Assembly: GCA_021441665.1 (NCBI GenBank)
Contig: JAGYYN010041747.1
Location: forward strand, 1-24,583
Direction: 5' to 3'
DNA length: 24,583 bases
Source of the DNA: Euplotes cf. woodruffi 2 WChen-2021
Lineage: Eukaryota > Ciliophora > Spirotrichea > Euplotida > Euplotidae
Numbering within the stretch: position 1 is the stretch's first letter; each line of letters starts with the position of its first letter. The position numbers were made by a program, and so were the translations under genes. This document shows, piece after piece, positions 12,501 to 23,100 of the stretch. The notes under the pieces were generated by a model that was not told the origin of the DNA, did not search any database, and saw only the letters and a list, made by a program, of their open reading frames with translations.

Positions 12501-12852
12501 GCTATAAATATCATCGTTTATTTAATTATTGATATATTCTTGTCCAATTGACAGTATTTAACTGGTAACTAAAATAGCTCTCATCACAACGGCCTTAAGT
12601 TTAGCTTATCAGTGACTGCCTCGCTAGTACTTATCAAAAAGACGATAAAATAACTGCTGATAATTTAAATTTTAGCTAAAGCATCTTGCCTTCAATGTTC
12701 GCGTTTGGAATAAGCTTATCAGATTGCTCAATTTCGTCTCTCTTCGGAGAGAATCATGTCGGCTTTTTTAGCATTGATGGTTGCTTAAGGGCCGACCTTT
12801 TGTCGTCGTTGGAAGTGATGCTTCGAACTCTTCCAGGCTCGGAACTATTCAT
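9575..12852 (-). CDS. IQ-motif (calmodulin-binding) protein, about 867 aa
   Basis: A long disordered Ser/Lys/Asn-rich protein with three IQ-like motifs near residues 635-705: AAIKIQKFWKTRQRRR, AICKIQRWYRQ and IIKIQQFVRKRK. IQ motifs bind calmodulin or centrin-like light chains, so a cytoskeletal or ciliary scaffold is plausible, though this is inference. The model starts at ATG 12852. Introns: 12502-12689 (GC-AG), 12111-12439, 11770-11794, 11697-11746, 11615-11633 (19 nt) and 9770-9831. One clear +1 frameshift at AAA-TAA (10208-10213) lies between the second and third IQ motifs. The exons at 11494-10490 and around the IQ motifs are solid. The first two exons, and the span 11600-11800, are less certain: there a TTT-TAA +1 shift followed by a +2 shift would also keep the frame. 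It ends AAG-TAG. The start lies 116 bases downstream of gene E. Confidence 0.75.
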
Positions 12853-12968
12853 ATTTAGTTAAATTATATTATTATCGCAGTGCAACTGATGAATTTTAAG
12901 TTATCCTTTTACGAGATATTGAACTTTGCTTTGATAACCTCGGCTGTACAGTTCAACCGACATATTTA

Positions 12969-13673
12969 CTAAGCTCTTTTCTCGGATCTGTCACTGAACC
13001 TCGGATCGTATGGAAGGTCGTCAGGGAAGTATGACTCTCCTGTTAACGGCTGGTATGCTGAACTTTGACCTGCAGGCTCCCATGTGCTCGCCTGAGGTAC
13101 CACTGCTGGCTGATTCGCTGGTTGTACATTGTATGATGGAGGATAACTTGGCTGCTTAGGAATGTATGTCTGTGCTGGTCTTATATTTACCTGGTTTAGG
13201 TTTTGGTTCGCATTATTTTCAAAGTTATATCTTGGATTGTATTGATCAGATCTTCCAATAATTAACGCAGCGATGAATACTCAGCTTTGTGATAGGGCAA
13301 AGAGCATAACAATAAATAAAAAGAATCCTCCTACATCACAATACAATCCTTTGGTGTAATGATTTGCTCATTTTCCCTTTGCAATCATGACTCCAATTCC
13401 GTTATGCAAGACTCCAATAAACGCAAAGATTCCTGCAATAAGAGAAAATACAAATGGCTTTCCAGATTTACCAGCCATATTCAAGCAAAGTGGAACGCAC
13501 AAAACCCAAAATATTGCATCATAGAAGAAAAATATATACGCAGTGAAGACAGAGCTTACAGAGAATGCAAAACTGCTAGAAAATATAAAGAACGGAAAAT
13601 GAAGTAGCACAGCTACAATGAAAGCCATCTTTATTCGCTTCCACATCATTTCCCGATTTCTGATATAGAGCAT
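12969..13673 (-). CDS. Four-helix membrane protein with proline-rich tail (234 aa)
   Basis: An intron-less gene of 234 codons plus TAG, with no frameshift. It starts at ATG 13673 (MLYIRNREMMWKRIK). Four hydrophobic segments lie at about residues 15-35, 38-62, 70-95 and 115-140. A hydrophilic tail follows, rich in Pro, Gln, Asn and Tyr and containing PSYPPSY, which holds a PPxY motif of the type bound by WW domains. The topology resembles MARVEL or tetraspan-like membrane proteins, but no signature ties it to one family, so the name stays generic. Two TGA codons are read as Cys, one after AKGK and one after LFALSQS; read as stops they would cut the protein before its fourth helix. It lies on the same strand as D and F with short spacers. 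Confidence 0.85.
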
Positions 13674-13812
13674 ATTTATTGATTATATAATAATATTCAA
13701 CAAATATGACTTTACTGGTGAAATACAACTAGGCGAAGATTTTAAGTTCACAAAAGGCAAAAAGAGCACTTTGATATATCATATAATTGAAAATGCTTTA
13801 ATGATACATAGC
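13674..13812. other. Short spacer between F and E
   Basis: An AT-rich spacer of 139 bases. It must hold the 3' end of F and the promoter of E. The stop of F (TGG TAAGC) overlaps a good splice donor. If that donor is used, F would continue through an intron and end near 13683, almost touching the start of E. I prefer the simple stop. Confidence 0.45.
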
Positions 13813-15872
13813 TTACCACTGCTTCTCCGCGATTTCATCGTTCTTCTTTGTCATCACAAGTAAACTTAGCGGAATTTGATGTTCTTCCAGCTGTTTTTGA
13901 AGCTTCTTAGTAAGCCCGATCTTTTCAACTGGCTTTAAGCTACGAGTGATGCCGAAGCAAAGTAAACTGATGATCTTGTCGATCAGCAACTTTCGGAATA
14001 GCTGAGTTACTAAAGGATGGTCTGTGAGGATAGAACCCGAATTGATTAGCTCTTTGTTCATGCTAAGACTCAGTATCATTCGTTCGAGCGATCAGAATGA
14101 TATTAAAAAGTATACTTCAGTAACGCCTGCATAGTATTCAAGAGTATTTGGATTAACATCTGAATTAGCTTTAGTATCATTTGCTTTAGTTCAAGCATAA
14201 CTTAAGGTCTTCAGAGACTCTTGTGGAACTATTACTTCTATATATCTTCATTTTATTGTGCTTTTATCATACCACTTTTGCTTTAAATTTCAATAGGAAT
14301 ATTAGCGAGGTCAAATTTTTTCATCAAATAATAGATTTTAGAATTTGGTTAAATAAAGCTCAGTTTCAGAATAATACAAATATAAAAGTTATTTTAAATT
14401 TTTAGTGTACGATCAACGATACCTCTAAGTTTCTTGACTCCCTTTATGTTGAATGAATTAGCCTTTGCAATTCTTACTTCAGCTTTATGATCTTGAACCT
14501 AATTAAAAATAAAGAATAAAGTTTAGTACTTGAGTCAGGTGAGTCATAAAGCACTTGTCGTAGTTTAGTTCAGAAAAAGACACACTGATTTTATCAAAGG
14601 AGAACACATGCTCTACAGTTTGGTATCCAGCAATTACGATTTTAAATGTATCGAGTTCTTGTAAATGGTCTTTATGTCAACTTGCAAATTCACCGAAGTT
14701 ATTTGCAGTCTGAGAGGATTTAAATGACAGTATGTCACATTCACTCTGACTAATCTCGCCTTCTATTCGGTATTACAGGATATGGCATTACCCATGTGGA
14801 TGTTGACTTTGCGATCAGTCTTTGGACTTAGCAGTCAAACCAGAAACATGAATGTCTCATACCGAGCCATTGATAAACTCATCGCACTGAAATGAAAGTT
14901 ATTTAAATCTGTAGAGAACTGTGTCTCAGTGCTGGTAGAGGTTGAATGTATCGAGTTCTCCGACTTTATTAAATGACTTATCGTAGTTCAAGTCAAGACC
15001 TAAAAACTTTGTTTTTATATCAATCATTGAAATGAAAGTCTTAAAATCATCAAGATTTTTAACTGTCGCTGACATCATTAATACTCTGAGTTTTCCTATT
15101 GATTTAGAACTGTTTTCTTACTGGGCTTTATATTTTAATAATTGAGTCTCTCAGCATGAATTTACTTATCAGCTCCATATCTTTTCAAATATATGGAAAG
15201 ACATATGTGTAGGTTCATATTAGGTTATCAAAAAGTTTGGTATTTTGAAGATGTCTAAATGGATTTATTCAAATTAATACATCATACACTTTCTTAATCT
15301 TACGTAATTAACTCATGATGCTCTGTTTGATTTAAAATACTCATTTCGACGTTAAATTTGTATATTCTTAACTAAATTGTAGTTTTGATTATCAACAGCA
15401 AATATAAGACTTACACATGTTAAAGTAAAGTTTATTTGATCCTTTTGATAGTGTTGAGATAGTTGAAAGAAGCTTCACTGCTGTTAAGTATACATTTTTC
15501 TCAAAGTATGTCTTATTGCTTAGTAGCTTAAAATCGAGGTCAAAGTATCAAAGGCGCTTGACTTTCTGCTGCTCTAAAAACTAATTATACTAAACCAACC
15601 TTCGAATGAAAACACATGGTAGTTATCTTTTGTCACAACTAATTTGAGCTTTGCTTTGAGATATCTCATGAATATTTCGATTTCTTCCATGACTAATCTA
15701 TTCGTGTGTCTGTTGAGAGTTTGCCACAAGATTACTAAATCTAATTGATAAATAATCCAACCTCCTTGATGTCAGTACCCGTAGTACTGTGAAATAATGA
15801 TCATAATTTCGATCCTATACCAGTCAATGCACCAACATCGACATCCTACCTTGGCCTAAATACTTGTTCCAT
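13813..15872 (-). CDS. Cys-rich protein of unknown function (about 478 aa)
   Basis: No family recognised. The model starts at ATG 15872 (MEQVFRPR). Introns: 15815-15849, 15574-15599, 15096-15414, 14887-14919, 14750-14791, 14499-14529 and 14281-14417. With these the length is 479 codons including the stop, and no frameshift is needed. Two introns have GTTG-type donors and one a GTTC donor, so those joints are less sure. The protein alternates aromatic and hydrophobic stretches with short repeated motifs (GLDLNYDKSF and SELNYDKCF; GELDTF and QELDTF), suggesting an internally repeated, perhaps leucine-rich-like fold. Many cysteines are TGA-coded, and one TGA is created across the 15415/15095 splice. 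The 3' third (from QKWYDKSTIK) could be a separate gene if the 14281-14417 intron is wrong. The 5' end may also extend upstream, where the sequence stays coding-like. Confidence 0.65.
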
Positions 15873-15882
15873 AATTGAAATA
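15873..15882 (+). promoter_or_regulatory. Candidate chromosome-breakage motif (E-Cbs-like)
   Basis: AATTGAAATA fits the published Euplotes crassus breakage consensus HATTGAAaHH at all ten positions. It lies directly upstream of the start of gene F. The motif is short and AT-rich, so a single match is weak evidence; function would require germline DNA. Confidence 0.3.
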
Positions 15883-16356
15883 ATAAAATATCAAAGTTGC
15901 AATATGAAGGTAATCAAAGTTGATCTAACTATACTCATCATCCACTCCGCAGTATCATCCTCCTTCTCTTCTGATCCTCGCACCAAAGTTTACCATGCAA
16001 ATTGCCTTTGCTTATAACCTAAATTCTTCCAAAACTCCCGTGGCTTTGGTACCATGAGCTCGACCTCTCCCACCATCGCATTCACGATTAGCTAATAAAA
16101 CTTGAATCCTTTACTGCCGCAATACTCGCGGAGGCTGTTTTACCTGTAAATTTAAGTCAAAATCAGTGAATAAATAGAATTTATGAATTAGTAAATAGAG
16201 ACAGCGAACTTATGGCTGCAAATATTAATACAAAATTAGTGATTAATTATCAATCAACATTTTATCACTGATTTTATTATCAACTACTGCGGGGGACACA
16301 ACCGAGACTCAGTCGAATAGATTGTGCTATGCCGCCCAAGTGGATTGATTTTGCTT
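15873..16356. other. Divergent spacer with unassigned coding-like segment
   Basis: A 484-base gap between the starts of F (minus) and H (plus), so it should hold both promoters. Bases 15900-16140 are less AT-rich than a usual spacer. On the minus strand they contain a 28-codon ORF (15990-16076, MVGEVELMVPKPREFW...). This could be an upstream exon of F or a small gene, but in-frame TAA and TAG codons and several competing frames prevent a firm call. The part nearest H is very AT-rich. Confidence 0.4.
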
Positions 16357-16995
16357 ATGGGTTTACCTCTGTCGGTTTAGAAAGCAGAAAATATCAGAGA
16401 CCATCTGACTGGAGAGTCTTGGAAGGAAAGAGAAAATCAAAGCCTCTCGAATCTCAGCGAAGAAGATAAAATCCTTGAAGAGAAGATACGTATCAAAAGA
16501 GAGCAGATTTTAAAAGAGTTTGAGGAAAGAGATAAGAATGAACAGCTTTTGCAGAATCAACTTAACAACTCGAGAAATTGAATCGCTTGTAAAGTGCTTG
16601 CAGGCTTTGCGTTTGGATTTGGAACGATTTACCAAGGTAATTTATTACTGTGAATGTGTTATAGGTGCTCGCACAGCGATGCTTTGGAATGGCTTTAATC
16701 TCACTAATAAAATTTTTAATGTCGGAGTCACTTGATTTGTCGGTTTTGTATCGTACATGCAGTTTTACGCTGCTGTTGATGTATACAAAGCACTGAGCAT
16801 GATACCTGAAGACCAAAGCATTATTCAGGAATTTCGTAAAAACAGATATGCAATGCTCTTTCTTGCTTCTGCTCAACAAAAGAACAAGAGATGTAAGTTT
16901 ATTATTTCCTATTTTTTGCTATAATATAATGCTGCTGTTTAGTAAGCGAAGAGCTAGACGAGGCTGAATTCAAGAGAGAACAGAATATAAAATAA
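16357..16995 (+). CDS. Small membrane protein of unknown function (177 aa)
   Basis: The start ATG 16357 is followed after one base by a 27-nt intron (16361-16387). Further introns are 16637-16664 (28 nt) and 16893-16942 (50 nt). The spliced frame is 178 codons including the stop. The N-terminal half is a charged coiled-coil-like helix (EEDKILEEKIRIKREQILKE). It is followed by two hydrophobic segments, AGFAFGFGTIYQ and FNVGVTCFVGFVSYMQFYAA, then a charged C terminus. No family is recognised; a small organelle-membrane protein is possible but not shown. Two TGA codons are read as Cys. The gene ends ATA AAA TAA, the sequence used for frameshifting inside other genes here. If slipped, it would add about 13 residues before the next TAA. 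Confidence 0.75.
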
Positions 16996-17109
16996 GCGTG
17001 TGATTCAATTTCAACATTATCATTTTACAAAATAACAGAATTGAACTCTAACTCTTCCACCTAAAATCTCTAATTAAATAACGAATCAAAAAATGTAAAT
17101 ATGTTTGAT
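16996..17109. other. Convergent spacer between H and the Piwi gene
   Basis: A spacer of 114 bases between two stops. It carries two ATTGAA-core motifs in opposite orientation, on the minus strand at 17001-17010 and on the plus strand at 17039-17048, about 30 bases apart. Confidence 0.45.
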
Positions 17110-19493
17110 TTATATATAGAAAAGACTGGTTTTTTGTAGGAATCTTCCCCCTGGCAGAATAAAATCTCTGTCCTTTCTTGAGTTCACCTTTTCTCCCAAA
17201 AGTGCTCCGCATCTTTCAGCATACTGGATCGGGGCTGGAAGTTTGATGCCAGAGTTAATGTGAAAATATAAGTATCACAGCTTATAAGTAAGCTTTATAA
17301 TATTCGACTTTTCTTTGTCCAAGTCTTCATCAGAGTAAAGGATGTAATAGTGTGAAGGTGACGCAGCCCCTTGCCTTGCTATCTGAGACACCATATAGAA
17401 GTTTAACTGGCCTGTCTTTGATGTTATTGTGTGATCGATGATCATCCCTGGACCTGCCGAATTAATTGAACCCTTATGGTTTTCAAAAAATCTACAAGAA
17501 ACTTTCTTGTTTGCAATCAAATATGTAAACTTGATATTTTTGTATTCTTCTAGTGCTTCTTTGATCGCTGGTATTTCGTAGTTAATCGCGAGCTTTTGTT
17601 GCGAGTCTGAAAGTCCATCTCTGTAAACAATGATCTTCTTTGGCATGATGGTTTTGTCATGTTCTTTATTGTTGATTTTGATGAAATTCTTTACGCTTTC
17701 ACTAACTCACTGCTTAATTTTATCATGAGAATCATCACCTTCGACTTCTTTGCAATAGTAATGGACTTGTTAAGTCGTTTGTTCACAGTTGAAGTGCATC
17801 ATAAAATGGAGTTTTGGGACTTCTGATTCTTCTTCCAAATACTGATTCCCATTATCATAATTGGCTCATTATAAGGAATCTCACTAATACCCCAAGGTGC
17901 TCCTCCTATTTTTCAGTTGATCTGCATAAGGATTCTATTGATAATACTTCTCAGATTCTTTCCTTTTGAAATCGTTTGAATGTTCACAATTTGTGTTGGA
18001 ATTTGGTTCTCGCTAAAAGTGATTTCTTTGATCTCATTGTAGGTTCGGTTATTCTGCTTTGGACCTGAAATAATAACTAGCAGTAAATCAATAGACTTCG
18101 GGTCTTTCAGATCTCTGATCATTTCAATTAGCTCTTTATCATTTTTGTAAAAATTAACGTCAGGTCTCTTTCACTCAAAGTGATATTCATTAATGCTCTT
18201 TTTCAGTTCATTCTTAAAAGTCTCACAAAATCTGCTATTTTGTTCACTTCAAAGAATGATCCAGTGTTTGAGTCTTCCTTCGTCATACATCTTCGTCTGT
18301 ATCTTCCTGTCGATTTCAGAGTCTCCTTCAGCGCTGAGTTCAATACGATTGTCGCCTTTGACACCCATTACAAATTTACCGACGTCGAGTTTGTAGCCTT
18401 TGACTTCGATAGGATTTTGGTCGATCTCAACCTTCCACTGCTTCATGATCTCTTTGCACTTGTCGCTTTGCTTGATGGTCTCGAACAAGCTTTTGATATC
18501 GGACATTCGCTTGTGCGCAGGCTTGTGAGTCACTGTCCCCATTTCCTTCATCAGTCTGAAGTCGCGACGCTGGTCGTCAGAAAGACCAGTCATCTTGCAA
18601 AGCTCAGGAATCAGGTAGATGTCCCTTCGCTGCTTTTTGTCAAAGTGCTTGAGCAGTGGCTGGTTTTTGTCCTTGATTCTGATGTCGTACATCTGCTTGT
18701 AGTAGTCAATGTAGGAAATGTCCTTCTTTTCCTTGGTCTTCCTGTCAAAGAATAAAAACGTGTTTCGAGGGCTCATGCCGAAGACTACTTCTTTAATTGA
18801 ATAAGTAGAGTTATTGTACCGCGTCAATACCACCGTCTGCTCAAGTGCATTCTTTATCTTAATCATCTTGTTTGCATCGTTAAAAGCCTTGATGATGTCA
18901 TAAGCTGAATCTTCTCTGAGAACTCGATGAGATACATCAAGATTGAGCAGTGCTCAATCTTCATGGATTCCTACAGAAGAAGCGTATCCAGGCATGATGC
19001 AAAGTTTGGAGCTGTTTAGAGTGATTCTATTTGCTGTGTCGAAGTGCTTCCTGCCAATCATCCTAAAATTAAGCTTTCTGAATAAATGGTTCATAAACAC
19101 ACCATAGAAAACCCCAAAGTCCTTTTCATTTTTCTCGATTAATTGGACCCACTTGATCCGAATCGTGAACTCTTGGTCTCTGATCTTGACAGTGAAAGTT
19201 CCTTCTTCAGGAATATTTGTGGTCGAGTACATGACTGAGTCTCCTTCGTACACAATTAAATCATAGATTTCTTTGATCTGCAGTCGGGCCTTGCTGAAAA
19301 CAGCAATTCGCTTTTTCTGGTGCCTTGGCTCAATATCTGGAGAGAACTTGACGTCGTATTTGAAAATCACCTCCTTTGAATGTCCCTTCATCTTGAAGCG
19401 GAAGAAATTAGTCTGGAATGAAATTGGTTTTGGGCCTGAACTAAACTTGTCCATTTCTAACAGCGAGGAATCTTTTGAATTATAATGTGGCAT
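17110..19493 (-). CDS. Piwi-clade Argonaute protein (780 aa)
   Basis: A small-RNA-guided Argonaute of the Piwi clade. ATG 19493 gives MPHYNSKDSS. Domains: N-terminal region, PAZ and linker with IYLIPELCKMTGLSDDQRRD, MID with IPTQIVNIQTISKGKNLRS followed by QINCKIGG, then PIWI. Two tiny introns (17823-17842, 20 nt; 17766-17786, 21 nt) restore one frame of 781 codons including the stop. TGA codons in QIN-C-KIGG and TYKL-C-YLY sit on conserved Piwi cysteines, strong proof of TGA=Cys. The second catalytic Asp (VYRDG) and the His (SPSHYY) are present. The first Asp, expected in a GID motif, is GIK in the spliced model or GIS without the first intron, so slicer activity is doubtful. In ciliates, Piwi proteins carry scan or piRNA-like guides that direct DNA elimination or retention; that role here is inferred. 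There is no frameshift site, unlike most neighbours. Confidence 0.93.
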
Positions 19494-20180
19494 GCTCCTA
19501 AAATTTGATTATAACTTATCAATACATTTTTCAGCAAATGCATTTGAAAGGCATTTAAGATTATATTGAATCTAATAAGCTGATTTAAATTAATAAATAT
19601 GATTGATCATAAAATACTATGAATTGTATATTAAATAATAAACTAATTGCTATTAAATTTAGCTATAAGCATCACCTGTTTTCAAATTATCTAATAATTT
19701 CATCGGTAATCGTCACTTACAAGTAAATGGTAATTTTGTATTAGCTGCTGATTGAAACAGCATATTTAAAGAAGAACTGTAAAACTCTCATCTAAAAGCT
19801 GTTAAAATATTTTTAAATAATTACAATAATATTTATGAATAAAATGAGTAAATAAATTATAATTCATAGCATTTGGCTAAAATAGTCCGAATATTCACTA
19901 AGACCTGAGTTTAGTGGCAGATAGCTTTTGCAATTTTAATCAATCACCCTTACATCTAAATTTTATTTGCTAGCAAAAATAATACTGTCTCGACTGATTA
20001 ATTAAGTATGTCAATCTTTGCTTGGCTAAGATCAGTTAAGATATTGCGATAATGCGAATAGTATAATTTAGTTGACTAATACTTGTATGTATACTTAACT
20101 CTAAAGCAGTCCCTGCTTGCACTTAATTAATACTGAAAACAAAAAGATATAGTGAAGATATAATCAAAGCTGTATTTAGC
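19494..20180. other. AT-rich spacer between the Piwi and OSCA genes
   Basis: A 687-base spacer. It should contain the promoter of the Piwi gene (right of 19493) and the 3' end of the OSCA gene. I see no credible ORF. There is an ATTGAA-type motif at 19564-19573 and a U2-like hairpin at 20013-20034 that I do not accept as a gene. Otherwise it is low-complexity A/T sequence. Confidence 0.5.
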
Positions 20181-23100
20181 TTAGTTATTTTGCATCAGTT
20201 CTTCAGACTTGTGTTCCTCACTTTTACTTCTGTCGCAATGACCTGAAGAGACTAAGTTATACGTCTTTTAGGTTAAATATTTTAGTTTTAATTAATAAAG
20301 TTATAAATAAATGTTCACTTTATCACTTACTTCTATTTTCGACTTCCACAGCGCTAAAATTATCAGTTAAAACAAAGGTCGTATTTTAAATTTTATTATA
20401 GGTTTTAAGTTATTTTTAAATTCATTAAGTTTAAAGTAATTTTGAAAATTACAAATAATTATCAAATGAAAATTACCTGTTGTTGATTTCGAAAATCGTT
20501 TTGCTGTTTGTCTTTTCAGAGTTACTACCTTCAAAGTACATGTTAAGTCCTGAAACACCAAATCCATCGTCGAGGAGTCCTTCCATCTTCGTACTATCGT
20601 TTTTATTGATTCGGTTCTATGAAGAAATAAATTATCGAATGTGATAGAAAAAATTTACCTTGAGTCGATTCAAAATTCATCTTCTGATTGCGTCTCTTAG
20701 ACTCTTGCCCTGGAGTCTGCTTTCACCCCTAGCTTTGGTAACTGGGTTTAACAAGTCGTAGTGCTTGAACTTTTTAAAATACTGATCATAGGTGCCACTA
20801 CTATCTCTATCAACACCTTTTACAAATTTATCTATCAGTATTTTCTGCACTGGAAGCAGAAAGAAAATTGATGATACAACTAGCGATATTATTGCTGGGA
20901 TACTTATTCGCGAAAGGAGGAAGTTAAAAAATAAAAACGCCATTATTGCATTAGAAAGAACGACGAATTTCATTAGCGACGAAGCGTTCATTATCATCTT
21001 TGCGCTTACCGCTTTTTTAATCGCCATTCTTCTTAAAATAAGCACTTTTAATATCCAGTAAAAAGTGACCATTCCGACGATGCCGACAAAGCTGAGTCCA
21101 GGGATGAGCGGCAAATAGAACATGATTGTGAGTCAAAACACAATAATGATACTAATGGTTTTGTTAAACACTGCCTCTTCATTTTCAAACATCCAGTTTG
21201 CCTGCATCTGTGTTGCTTCTGATTTCTCGCCTTTAAACTTCTCGATTGTTCTGAGTGCAAAGTGGAGCAAAAACTCAGGGTTAAAGATAATGCGGATTGT
21301 CTCGCAGATAAACAGCATGACCACGAGAATAATAACCTGCTGGACAAGACCGTTATTTAGAAAACCACTGAGCACGAGAATTATTACCTAAAATGGGCAC
21401 AAGACAGTTGTTCAGGAACTTCAGCAGCGACATTTTGTATATAACAGATAGCTCGTAGTCTGTATTTGTCATTTGCTTTTCAAATGTTGTCGATATCAGG
21501 ATGTAAACCTCGATCAAGACTTCGATTAAAAACAAGATGACTGAAATAATCAGCTGAATTCCAAAAATTTTAATTGTGTCAGCTAAACTTTTACTATCTT
21601 CCTGCGGAGTATAAGAAATCACGTATTCTGTGAGGAAGAAAGCAGGGATCAGTAGTACTATTCAGATGATGTAGATAATCAGCGAGATTATTGATCTTTT
21701 CTTCGGCTTCATCGGTATATTCTCCCAGATGATATCATCTGGTTCGGCTGGTCTTCATGCGTATACTCTTTTTCCTTTGATAAGATGCTTCTCTTGGTCT
21801 TTATGAATTCCTTTGAAACATTTAAGCGCCTTTGAAGTATATTTATTTGCAGAACCGAATATTTCGATGGACTGAATAGTAATTAATAATAGTCTCCGCG
21901 TCATTATTCGGACTTCAATACAACAATTGAAGTTCCGCAGTATTTTACCTCTTGGATGTCTTCTTTCAACAGCTCCGCTTCGATTTTGAAGCAGTTTTCG
22001 TTTATTTTCTCTTCAGAAGGAAATTGCTTGAATGGAGGCCAATCGAGCATTCGTCTTTTCGGCAGCATTGTCGAGTATTCAGCTTCACCTTGTTGTTGTT
22101 TATTTCTGTCTGAAGAATTCGAGATACTTTCGCTTTTGAAGCCAGAAGAACTGTTGCTTCTTGAGCTTTAAAATATGCTCGAAAGCGTATCACTTGTTAT
22201 GATAAACAATATTCGATTCTTCAACTCCTGTTCTCGTAATGAGCTCGTATAGCTCGTTCTTTGATATGTCAAGAGGCAGGTTTTTGAACATCACAGCGTA
22301 GTCTGCGTCTGTTGTTGCATTTTCATCTAAATAATTTTTGTACTTCGCTTGTTTGATCCACATAAAGCTTATAAATACGATTAACGAGAAATTCGAAATC
22401 AAAGAGATTGCTTCGTATATGTAAATCAGAGGCTGATTTACATTGTGGCTTGAGTCCATGATCGACACGACTGAGAATAGACTAATTAACGACACGTTCT
22501 CACCATAATTTGTTGTATACAGCACAATCCCCACACTCAGCATGTAGACTCCTTGGATAAAGAACAGTAAAGTAAATATCCAAATGTTAAATCGAATGAA
22601 CTGGAATAAAAGTGGAAAGCCATCACCGTATTCGATAATCTTGCTTTCTGTCTCTCAGATCCCGATATATCGCGAGAATTCAGGTGATATTCTGGCTCAT
22701 CAGAATCATTTACAGTTGATGTAATTTTTATTTGGATCGTAGTATCTTGCTTTTTGAGCTTCACCATGAAGTTTCGCTTGCTTGAAGTCAGGCGGGATGG
22801 CAAAAAGCATACTAAAAGTATCCTTCATTTCCTGTTTTTTAATGTCGAGAGTTGATTTATTTCCGATTTAACCTTGCTTGCAGCAAGGTTAGTAAAGTTA
22901 TTTTCTTCGCCTTCGGTGATATTTGTTTCTTTTCCTCCTCAGGATCGATACTTTGCATGCTGATGCTGTTGGAGATTTCAGCAATGCTTTCATGCATTGA
23001 GATTGAGTTGATATCGACAGCTTCATTCGGAGTCTCTTTATTTGAACCTTGCAAGACCAATGACTTCAGTCCATTCTGAATTTAAATATAAATATGGAAT

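Noticed and set aside
14223-14405. Plus-strand 60-codon hydrophobic ORF
   Set aside because: It lies opposite a proposed intron and exon of gene F, is very AT-rich, and shows no protein-like pattern.
18180-18755. Plus-strand 191-codon ORF
   Set aside because: It is antisense to the PAZ and linker region of the Piwi gene, whose minus-strand reading is clearly conserved.
20013-20034. U2 snRNA-like 5' hairpin with GGCTAAGATCA
   Set aside because: The match is limited to the stem-loop and flank. The branch-point recognition sequence GTAGTA expected just downstream is absent, and no Sm-like site is evident.
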